From NCBI GenBank assembly GCA_038501625.1, contig JAZAYU010000009.1, positions 3,471,001-3,535,000 on the forward strand: a stretch of 64,000 nt of DNA, given 5' to 3'. Numbering within the stretch: position 1 is the stretch's first letter; each line of letters opens with the position of its first letter. The notes beneath the pieces are model-generated. The model ran no database searches. It worked only from the letters and a program-made list of their open reading frames with translations, and was not told the origin of the DNA. Made by a program: the position numbers and the translations under genes. The stretch comes from Corbicula japonica. Lineage: Eukaryota; Mollusca; Bivalvia; Venerida; Cyrenidae. Positions 12,526 through 24,800 of this stretch are shown piece after piece.

Positions 12526-12814
12526 ACAATGGTGTTTATAATGTTCTAGCACTAGGGTAGCAATTTATCTCTATAACAAAATTGTTGAACATTACAAGAT
12601 GTTACAGGAATAAAAATCTAGTCATTTCTGACTCAATATGACAGGAAAATCATTCACTGAAAGCAAGAAGGGCTTATTATCATCTTTCTTTGAACAATTA
12701 CTGATGAGCCCTTTCTGGTTTTTAATGGACAAATATTACAGAAAGAAAGTATTTACAAGAAAATATTTTCTTGCACAAATTAAATTTTGCTTATTATTAA
12801 ATCACAGCTTTTAA

Positions 12815-15800
12815 TCAACTGTCTTCTTCAAACATATCTTTTAAGTCTTCTCGCTTTTTCTGACCTGGTTTTCCTTGATTACTAGGACGGAATGTATCAT
12901 AATCAGGATCAAAATCATCTCTATCACCAAACTGACGCCGACTGCGACTGTCAAATCTGCTTGCACTTTGTGATCGATTATTATATGGTTTTCTTGAAAA
13001 CTCACGATCAAAGTGATCATCACCATCATTTTCCGAGTCAAATCTGTCCTTGAAATTCCTATTTCTACTCTCAAACCGGTTCACACTCTTGGATCGACCA
13101 TATCTTTGCCGTTGTGAAAATTCGGCATTGAAACCTTCACTATCATCATCAAAGTCAAAACGGTGGCGACGGCTCTGAACAGTTCGGGAATGTCGCCCTT
13201 GAGACTGGTAAGTATCAAAAGTCCGACTCTGTCTTTCAATGATGGCTGGTAAATCTTTCACTTTATCAATATGTTCATCTTCGTGACTTCTGATATTATC
13301 AAATCCATTTAGTACAGTTTGAACATTTTCAGATTCCACGTCAAAAACTACACCCTGTCAGGAAAAATAGAAAAAAATCAGATTTTCTTAATTCTTTTTG
13401 AAAGCTTAATCTAATCAGGGGTAACCCCTGTGAACAGATTTACATGAAATTGTCTGAAACTGATGATAAAGGTCTAAATAGTGGGTAGCTGAGTTGAAAA
13501 ACTAGAGGAAAACAAAGTGATTACTTTATTGTATCCAGATCTCTGGGATTTGAGGACATTAAAAATCTTGCAGCCACAACTTATTGTCTTATTAAAATTG
13601 AATGACAGTAAAAATTCTAAAACTAACAACTTGCCATAATTGTTTTGGTTAGTGCAGCCATATTAAACTTAAAACATTACTTGACATGGTCAAAAAGTGT
13701 TAAGCAGTTAGTGCAGCTGGGAAAAATTACAAGAAAATCTCTTATTGATCCCGAACAGTTCGAAGAGTTTGTGCAGAACTGCTTTTAAGGTATTTTGTAG
13801 GCTCTAACAACATATTTAATTATCTTACACTCTTATCTTGCAGAAGATGGACATTCTGTACAGGAACATTTAGTTCTTTCATATAGCCCGGAACTGTTGA
13901 CATCAAGCTTCCATATGATCCAGCTGATTTTCCGCTATGATACAATAAAGTACAATAGCCCTGAAATAATTACAATCAATTTAGTTTTAGCAAAATACCC
14001 CATTAAATTACAACTAGATGGGTGTTCAGTTGAACACTTGAAAACGGACGGACCGACGGATGGACAAAGCAATCCCTATGTACTGCCTTTCTTCGAAAGG
14101 GCGACACAAAAATTACCCATTGAAAATATTTGTAATACCGGTACTCTGCTTTCTTTTGGCAAAAATCAACTTTTTACTCTATGGGGTATGGCTGTTATCC
14201 CATTGGTCAGAACATCTATGCCATTAGATCAGGATCTGCACTGTTCACTTTTGATTCATTATTTTTATCTGACCAAAAACTGACCAGTGTTGATCCAGAT
14301 CTGATGGCACAGATATGCTGTCTGTCTGGATATTCACTGGTTGATTAAACCTTTATAGATGGAGTAAAGGCTTAAACCAAGCTACACTGATGATCTTTGA
14401 AGCAAGTGAGGCAATCTGCTCTGCATCATCCATCATCTGTTATCTGTATGAGAAATACTTATACCATACAATAACTCTGCAGTAGCCAAACCTACAGCCC
14501 TTGTAACTAATCAAATAAATACCCACCATTCATATGTGTCTTCTTTTATTAACCCTCCTGCTCATTTGAAAGATGAGAGAACACAGTAAATCTTTGATCA
14601 GTCTCCAATTCAAAGCATCTGACTGGCAAGAATTGACCAATCATAAACTGGAGCTTGAAGACTTGTCCCTGGCCTCAGTTTAATTGAAGACTTGTCCCTG
14701 GCCTCAGTTTTATCTGTGCCCAAGGTTATAAAACTGAGCATGGAAACCAGCCTCAAATCTCAAGCATCTGATTGGCTGAAATGGCGACCAGTCACCATTT
14801 CAGCCAATCAGATACTTGAGATTTGAGACTGGTTTCCAAACTCAGTTTTATAACCTTCAACCCTGGGTTACAATGATGAAACAGAACAGAACCATTTAGT
14901 ACCTCCTGGTGTGTGATGAGAGATCTGTTTGAGTAACTCGATGCTCTAGACACAAGCGCCATTGCTGCTGCCAACATTTCTTTAGCTCCTTTCTCCGACA
15001 CCATCATCTCAGCAGCCTCATAAAAATGTTCGGCAAGGTCTTCTGGGACAGCTAATATATCCCTAAACAGAAAATATTCAACTCTATATTCTAAGACCTG
15101 TAAACTTCAGTCAAAGTAAATTTGGTAAAATTATTTATAATATAGAGTATTCGAGAAAACTAATCCATAAATGATTTAAGTTGAACAGGTTATCTTTATG
15201 TTTTCGGTACTTAGAATGATTGACATAAACATGCAAATTGCAGTTTCGTATTGTGTTATCATGCCTTAAGTTAGCAATGCAACTTTTCTAGACCCTATCA
15301 GCCTGTGTAACTGTAACGTGGGATTAGTGTCTACACTGACTGCCATTATTTCCATAAGTTCCAGCTATACACCCCATATGAATGACAAAAGGACCATGTC
15401 AAATAATGCAGCAGGTAACAGTTTCATCAATCACTCCATGGTTACGCCTTTTTCACACAGGTGACCAGTGTATATTCAGATCAGCAGGCACATCTGGGTG
15501 ATCTATGGGATAAAAGGCACACCATGGAGTAAAGGGTAAAAGCAAAGAAAAAATTCAGTCAAATGTTTGAACTAGAATAGTCGAGTTAGCATACGGCCAT
15601 GACCCAGATGGATTATCTAACTAGATATAATTTCAAGGTTACTGATAAAAATTCAAGAAATCTTACGTCACTGAATTCTTTACACAGATATCCAACATCT
15701 GGCCGACCGTTGGCCGACTCAACATCTCCAAACGAACTTTCTGAAATCAACAAAACTTTCTTTAATTATAACAATTAACAAAATTATTCATCAAGATGTA

Positions 15801-18800
15801 TTATTATGGACAGACTTGTGTAGTTGCATTAATATAAAAGATCAATTTCAAATTTAACATTTTAACAATTAAGGGGAAACAACTGCAATAATTGTAAAAC
15901 TCTTGTTATTAAATTTTACCAGTACATATATAAACTGAGCCTACATTATGTCTAGAACATTGTTAACTCTGTAAGTTTGCTTAAGTCCACAATAAAGTGG
16001 ATATTGTAAGAAACATGAAGAATACACCTTTAAAAGCAGATCCAATGTAACTTAATAGAAAGAAATTATTTTACAAGTAGGTCTTACAACCAAGGTAGAC
16101 CAGGATCAACTTCCATATCCAAGTAATCTTAACATGGTCTACACTGTAAGCTATATCATTTAATAAATTCTTGCATAGACACTTGTTCATGGCATGGGCC
16201 AACAGTGTAGATCCAGATCAGCCGGCATATCCCTGCTGTCTGATCAGGATCTGCACTGTTCGCAATCTGATTTAAAACGACCCAGTGCAGATCCTGATCA
16301 GACAGTTCGGATATGCAGGCTCGCACATGCATAAAAATGCGTATATATGGAGGAATTGGAAGCTTGGGATCTGAGACTGCTCTCCAGTTTTAGTTTTATG
16401 ATCTTGGGCCTTCGAAATGTCAATCATTCCTTTATTTAATAAGTTTTGAAATAATGCAAGATATGACATAACCAAATATGTTGTCTATTACTTACTGCCA
16501 TTTGTTCACACTGTCTAACTTCTGATGTCTGTGATCTCTCGTACAACAGTATTGACATTCCAGACTTCCCAGCGCGCCCAGTGCGACCTACACGATGGAT
16601 GTAGTAACTTACATCCTGAAACATTAATTGTGCTTATCAGGCACTCAAAATTTCTAAAGATGGTTTAACTGTATTCTATCCTAATGTGAAGGGAAATAAC
16701 ATGCCACTATGAAATAAATCAAACTCTTGGATCTGATGCTGAAAATTCAGACCATGGTACAAAGAGACCAACCTTCATAAAGGTTTTAAAAAGAATCTTT
16801 AGACTATCTTGTAGTCAAAAAGGAGCACATCAGTTTCTTCAATATTTTTTTCATTTTTAGCAGTTTAGTTATCTGCTGATGTTTATGTCAGTAAAAATAA
16901 CATTAGCAAGAAGTGTTTTATTATGGTGCTTGTATTCAGGTTCAGTATTATCAGTATTACTGACTTACTGTTGGTGGCTGTGCCTGGATAACCAGGTCCA
17001 CATTGGCAATGTCCAGTCCCCGCGCTGCCACATCTGTTGTTATCAGGATCTTAAAGGCCCCTTCTTTAAAGCCCTGTTACAAATACAGAAAGTGAAATCA
17101 TTTGTTGATGGAAATCACATTTTGTACAGTAACATTTCGGATAAAGAGACTGTGGATGTCATTAAGCAAAGAAGAATCTCTCTTGCAGACTAGATGATAA
17201 GATCAGTATTCCCATGTTTTCAATGGTGCTGGAAAACAATCATCTTACACTGCCCATGTAAGAAGGGTTATTACTGTGACACATCTGCACTATTATAATT
17301 AGTTTAAACTTATTCATTTTACATCGATTGTGAAACAAGTTATTCTAACTTATATTAATCACGCTCGATGACTGCTTCCTGGGTTACCAACCAGTACTTG
17401 CGCCGAATGTTGATTGAGGAAACTGCAGACAAACCTCATCCCTGGTTGGACACGAACATGCAGTCTCCAGATCTGGAGTCCGACGCTCTACCCCTAGACC
17501 ACTGATCTTGCACTACTATTCATGAGTAATCGACTCTGGGTAAATTACTCAATTACTATAGAAATGTTTGCTCAGATCAGATATGAAAACATGGCCCCTG
17601 ATAAACTGTTTTTGGTCAGATACATTTCCTTTAAGCCTCATTTTCAATATAACTGGCTATAACCCTATTTAACAGACTTGTTGCAAAACACTGATGGCTT
17701 ACTGCTTCATGATGCACTGACCCTTTACTTCATGGGATATTGCTGTTATCTCATAAGCACAGTGTAGATCAAGATCAGCCTGCACTGTTCGCTTTAGATT
17801 CACTAGGTTATTTCTAACCAAAATGCGACCAGTGCAGATACAGATTGGACGTAATGGATGTGCCAACTATCTGGATCTGGTTGCACATGTGTTAAAATGT
17901 CTATATATATATATATATATATATAGATAGTAAGGGCTAAAGCCAACATTTGTACCCACTAACCTTTGAATCCTTTTAACATCATTTTTTGCATATAATA
18001 TAGTACATGTATTAAATTTTAAATTATTATTAATGTATATTAATGAAACCCTTTTCAAACATTTCAAAGGTTGTATTGTAATAAATATTTTGTTTTGCTA
18101 GCTATCATATTAGTACAAATACAATAGATACACAGTCCTAATATACACAACCTTAGAACAACTTGCCATGAAGACAAAATGGGCTTCTTACCTTCAGTAT
18201 GTAGCTCCGAGATGCCTGAGCGATGTCGCCATGGAGACCTTTAGCATCTTTCTTTAATACACCAGAACACAATTCATCTACTTCCTTCTTTGTCTGACAG
18301 AACACAATGGCCCGACCATCTCTCTCTGTATAGACCTTCACTAAATCATTAATGAGCGTGGGACGTTCAACTGATCTGCACAGTATCGCATATTGCTGAA
18401 ACCATGACAAACAAGTAAATCTGTGAGCTAATGCTCACTAGTGATACCCCCGCCTTGAGAAATATGACTTTCAAAATGTAATTTGCATTTTTCAATACAG
18501 ATGCCCTTTGGTTTATGTAGTGCACCTATATAGTGATAAAGATGTCCTTTGGACTGTGTAGCATGCCTGTATAGTAACAAAATCTAACAAGAGGGCCATG
18601 ATGGCCCTGTATCGCTCACCTGAGTACAAAAGTACTTTCAGCTTTACCCCAGGGCCAACATTTAAATAATGCTGGTAAAGGGTCTCTTAACAATACTCAA
18701 CACGAAATATCTAAGGTCTAGTCGCATTAGTTTCAGAGAACAAGGGGTGTAGTTTGACACTAGCAAACATTCTACATGTCTTCAGTTCTTACTATTTAGC

Positions 18801-21800
18801 TCTATGTAAAAATTGATAAGCCCCTGGGTGGGGCCAATTCGAGCCTGGGGTCATGATATGTATAAACGTGGTAAAGGTCCACAAAGTGATGTTACATGTA
18901 AAAATTCTAAGCTCTATGTGTTATGGTTCTAGAGAAGAAGACTTTTACAAGATTTTTCCTATATAATTCTATGTAAAATGGGCGACCCCTGTGGCGGGGC
19001 AAATTTTGACCCCAGGGCCATAATTTGAGCAACTTTGTTAGAGGTCCATTAGACAATGTTTCATGCCAAATATCTAACCTCTGGCCATTGCGGTTTCGGA
19101 GAAGATTTTTTAAGTTTTTGCAATATATTGACATAAGGAAAACCCATGACCTCTGGGGCGGGGCAAATTTTGACCCCAGGGCCATAATTTGAACAACTTT
19201 GTTAGAGGTCTATTAGACAATGTTTCATGCCAAATATCTAACCTCTGGCCATTGCGGTTTCGGAAAAGAAGATGTTTTAAGTTTTTGCTATATACTGATA
19301 TAAGGAAAACCCATGACCTCTGGGGCGGGGCAAATTTTGACCCCAGGGCCATAATTTGAACAACTTTGTTAGAGGTCCATTAGGCAATGTTTCATGCCAA
19401 ATATCTAACCTCTGGCCATTGTGGTTTTGGAGAAGAAGATTTTTTAAGTTTTTGCTATATATTGATATAAGGAAAACCCATGACCTCTGGGGCGGGGCAA
19501 ATTTTGAACCCAGGGCTATTATTTTAACAATCTTAGTAGAGGACCACTAGGTGATGCTACACACCAAATATCAAAGTTCTAGGCCTTACAGTTTCAGAGA
19601 AGAAGATTTTTTAAGTTTTTGCAATATATTGATATAAGGAAAACCCATGACCTCTGGGGCGGGGCAAATTTTGACCCCAGGGCCATAATTTGAACAACTT
19701 TGTTAGAGGTCTATTAGACAATGTTTCATGCCAAATATCTAACTTCTAGCCATTGCGGTTTTGGAGAAGAAGATTTTTTAAGTTTTTGCTATATATTTAT
19801 AAGGAAAACACATGACCCCACCCGGGCGGGGGGCCAATTTTGACCCAAGGGCTATAATTTGAACAATCTTGGTAGAGGACCACTAGGTGATGCTACACAC
19901 CAAATATCAAAGTTCTAGGCCTTACGGTTTAAGAGAAGATATTTAAAAATTTCATGTTCAAAATCTATTTTTATCCTCTGTGACCTAGATAGGCAATGGA
20001 CTGGAACCATTTGAACAATTAAGGTAAAGCTTCATGCAAGTAACATTCCTGCCAAGTTTCAGCAAGATTGGTCTAGGAGTTCAGTAGAAGAAGTCGTTTG
20101 AAGAAAAAGTTGACGACACACAGACGGATGACGGACATCAGGCGATCACAAAAGCTCGCCATGAGCACTTGGTGCTCAGGTGAGCTAAAAATAGTTGGTA
20201 AACAGGAAGTAGATGAGCAAGCAGTATAAAATCACTTTACATCATATGGGACTAAAGGATAAAGCAATATGCAAAATATCAGGCTGCTGTATGTTATAGT
20301 TGCTTAGAAAACTGCGATAGAAATTTGGTTATGGACGTAAGAGGGAACGAACGAACAGACAAGGATAAAACAGTATACCCCCTCTTCTTCGAAGCGGGGG
20401 TATAAATATTTCATCAAATTGTAGGTCCACTTTAAGTTAAACACTACATTAAATACAATCTAATACTATTTATTAGTTACAGAACTAAATATTAGTGAAC
20501 ATGATTAAGGTATTCTAAGTTCTAGTTCTAAGTTTCAATTCTGATTCTGATTTATCTTTCTGATAAAAAAGAACATCTCTGTAATCTACCCTTGTTATAA
20601 ATAACCCTTTTTAAATACAATCTAGTTTATAAGCAAGTAAGCATTATATGCCTGATATGACAATTCATACCAACCTTCACTGTTGTAGCAGTTTGTTCAG
20701 ACTGTGAGCCTACTAAATTGATCATTTTGTAGTTGGAATCAAGGTATTTCTTTGCTGTTCTCTTCACCCAATCAGGCATTGTAGCCGAGTATAACATTGT
20801 CTGGGGCTTCTCTCCTGAAATAAAGCAAGATCTAACAGTTTTTATCATCAACCTTCCAAACCAATCAGATTGCCACCTACAAAATCACTAAAGTACATGA
20901 TTGTCACCAAAAGTACATAATTGTCAGTGTTTCAAACATTATGTTGGATATGGTGTCCATGTATACAAAGTATTATAAACAATGGAAAGTGTTGACACCC
21001 TGTGTAAGGCATATTTTGCTGAAGATAGACTTCACTGAGACAAATAGTACCCACAGATAGGCTCGAGATCGTAAAATGGAAGCCTCAAATCCCAAACAAA
21101 TGATTTTTTTCTGAAAGTTAAGAATGTTTACTATAAGCAAAAACTCAGCATGTTTTCATTTATAAGCATTTGTCAGGTCTGCCAGGCTTGAATGAGAAGA
21201 TCCAGCACTAGGGGACTATTTTTGTGTTGTAATGAGGCTCTGCCAAGTTTATGTTCACATGACTTCCCTTTCAGTTCGCATTTAACTCTTGTGCAAAAAC
21301 AGTAACAGAACCACATCTCTATCCTTCAGCAAAGCAGATGATTTGCTTCACAACTTACCGACAGAGTAGCAGTCACGGATGATATCCTCAACTTGTTCCG
21401 CAAAGCCCATGTCCAGCATTCTATCTACTTCATCCAGAATGACATGTTCTATCTGGGAGAGATCCAGTACACCTTGGTTCATCAGGTCCTTGGTTCGGCC
21501 CGGGGTCCCTACCAACACATCAACTCCACTCCTAATGGCCTGCACTAAAATCACAGACATATTTACTCAAGCAACTATTTTAAAATAAATGATAAATGAT
21601 TACTGTGTCAAATGTATTGGAACATTCAATTATATATTAAGCAACATTAAGTTCAAAGTTTAAGTTAAAGCCATTTAAAGGGGCATATTAAAAAAACATC
21701 CATAGAGTAAGAAAAAGCTTTGTTGAAACAGATGATATGTTCCAAGTATTTCACCAATAAGATAAGTACTTTCAAATATACAAGCAACATTAAGTTCAGG

Positions 21801-24800
21801 GCAAAAGTAATGTTAAAGTGGCTAACTCAAAACAAAGTAATCAGGAGTTATCATTTTTGTCAAAAATGGCCATGCAGATGATATATTGTTCCATGTATTA
21901 AGCCAACAAAACAATTACTTTCAATGAAATATCAGTTAGGAGTTACCGTATGACCAAATGCAGCAATAAATAAAGTGCGGATGTACCTTGAGGGTTCATT
22001 GAGACACCTCCATACACACAGGTGACAGCTATTTTGTCACTGAGCTGAGCAAATTCTCCTTGTACCTGATTGGCTAACTCCCTGGTTGGGGCTAATACCA
22101 ACACCTAGAATAAAATAAAACATTATTTCAATTAAGCAATATACAAAACATGAGCACTCATGTTTAAAAACATTCATCAGTATGAACAAAAGGACCATTC
22201 AATTAGGTCAAAACCTTTTTGAGAAAAGCTACATTAAAAGGACAATCATTAAAACATATACTGAACCAAAAAAGAAACTTTCGCAAAGTATGTGCCAGTT
22301 GTTCAGACCCATAACGTAATAACGACGTTACAACAGGATAATGCCCCATCCCATGTTGCTCGTGTCAATATACAGTATTTACAAAATCATAACGTTGATT
22401 TCATCGACAACTGGCCCTCAAAAAGTCCAGATTTGAACCCAATTGAACATCTTTGGGATAATCTGGATAGACGCGTACAGCGACGTCCGAACCCTCTAAA
22501 CAACGTCAACGACCTTCGAGCAGCATTGCTTGAAGAATGGAATAATATTCCACAGGCTGACATTAACAAACTTGTGCTCTCAATGCGACGTCGCTGTCAG
22601 GCAGTCAGCATCGCACACGGCTGTCACACACGCTACTGATTGTTAACTTTAGAAACGACCCCTACCTTATTTTAATTCAAAATTCAACAATCAATCTGAT
22701 CCTTTCCTCCAAAATGACGATTTTAAAAGAACCACAATACATTATTTTACAAAAATGTAAGCTTTCAGCCAAAAGGATTGAAACTGTACTAACATATCTA
22801 CAATCAAACTTGGCGAGTTTCTTTTTTGGTTCAGTATACATAACTAAATCAGATTGGGTTTTTAAGTATTAATTATTCATTTATTATATACTTGCTGTGT
22901 CAATCATTCCTTAAGAATATAAAAATAAATTTTGATAATAAGACAATTACTATTTCAAACATTTCAAGGGGCATAACCCAGTCTTGCACGATCACAAATT
23001 AAGGGCCTTCCTCAGATGTTATTGCACTTTCATCAATAAACAAGTGCTCCCCACATTTATTACATAGATAAATCATTTATTGACGTAGACATAGTACATA
23101 GTCATTTCATATCAACATAGTTCATACAAATACATTTAAAAGCATAAACTCATGAGAACTAAAGTAATTACTAGGATCTTCTCAGCATTACGTCTTGTAT
23201 ATTCATATTAGTACTTGTACCATAACCAACACTTGAAAGAAAGCATCAACACAATGAAAATACTGAATGGTATTTTTTGTTGATAGTTTAACCTTTTCCT
23301 CCACATTTACATCTTTATGGCCTGGTCAAACAGTGTAGATCCAAATCAGCTGGCACATTTGTGCCGACTGATCAGGATCTGAACTGTTTGCTTTTTGATT
23401 TATTATGTTAATTTCTGACAAAAAAGTGAACATAGCAGTTCCTGATTGGACAGCACATATGTGCGGGCTGATCTGAATCTACACCAGTCAGACACATGCA
23501 AAAAAAGGCATACAATTATGGAGTAAAGGGTTAATGATGTATGTTTTCACAAACCAATGGTTTCCTTCCTCTAGTTCTTAGTCTGTTGTTTGAGTTCTTC
23601 TGTAACTTTTCCACTATTGGTATGGCAAATGACAGCTGCAATAAAGCATCAATTTCAGCTTATTAACAGCTGAAGACTGCTACTGACGATCATTGAAAGA
23701 TTAAGTGTTTAGTCAATGTCTATCCATTAAATAAATATAATACACTGAAGTGACTGATTAGATCTTTTAGACTGTGTATACCAGTATAGTAATAAAATTT
23801 TAAATTACACTTTTAAAATAAACCCTAGCATAGAATTTTGTACCTCTATGTAAATAGTTGAATGTGACAACCAAAATGTCACACATTTAAGTAAAATCAA
23901 GTCACAATGTCAATTATTGAAATTAATGCATAGTAGTTTACAAATTATAATCATATAAGAAATGTACTCAAAGATCACTTACAGTTTTTCCTGTGCCAGT
24001 TCCTGCAAAATCAAACAAAATGTGCAAGTCATCTCAATCTTACAAGTGAAACAATTGTCTCACTTTAAAATGAAACACAAAGCAGCAAATGTTCAAAACA
24101 TTAAAATGTTCAAAAGTTACAGAAGTACAACAGTAACTCTAAGTACTGTATTTTTTGTAGGTTTTACTACAAATTTTGGTTTCAGTTAGATTTTGGCTTG
24201 CAACCAAAACATCAAACATGATGCACGGCAACTGATATTTTCTTTGAGAAGTAGTACCGGAAAGTATAACTGACAGAACGTTGTTCATTGTTAATCAGCT
24301 TTCAGGTTGCTTTACTTTAAGCCAAACATTTTGTTTATTGTTTCAACATCCATAAGGAAATGAACAGCGGCCAAAATTTGATTGACAGTAAACCGTAATT
24401 TGGAAAATAAACATTTTGTGATTGGAGCAGGAAATCTTACAGTTGTCGCACGACAAAAAAGTTATCGGCATCTTGTGAAGTGCTGCAGTGCAACAGGTGT
24501 TTCTGGAGATTGCTTGCTAGCTCAAAATCTAATTGAAATCGAAATTTGTAGTATCAGAAATTTTGTGTGTGAGTGTGTGTGTGTGTGTTTTGTTGTTTAT
24601 TGAAAATTGAGAATTCAGTTACACTGTTAAAATAAAAACTTGAAAATGTTTGCAAAATGTTAAATTTTGGGTAATTTTTGAACATAAAATTATTTTGGTG
24701 ATTTTTATACATTAGTTGTACTTTATAGTGTAGTAAAATTTATTGACAAATTTTGGATTTGTTAAAAAAGTGTTCTGCAATTGAAAACCTGTTCACAAAA

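Noticed and set aside
18907..19352. Repeated peptide [14 protein letters not shown] on the minus strand
   Set aside because: Product of the internal tandem units of the element at 18589-20189; no splice sites or conservation beyond the repeat.
24382..24603. 73-aa plus-strand frame ending in a (GT)n run
   Set aside because: Lies in a helicase intron, ends in a microsatellite and matches no family I know.
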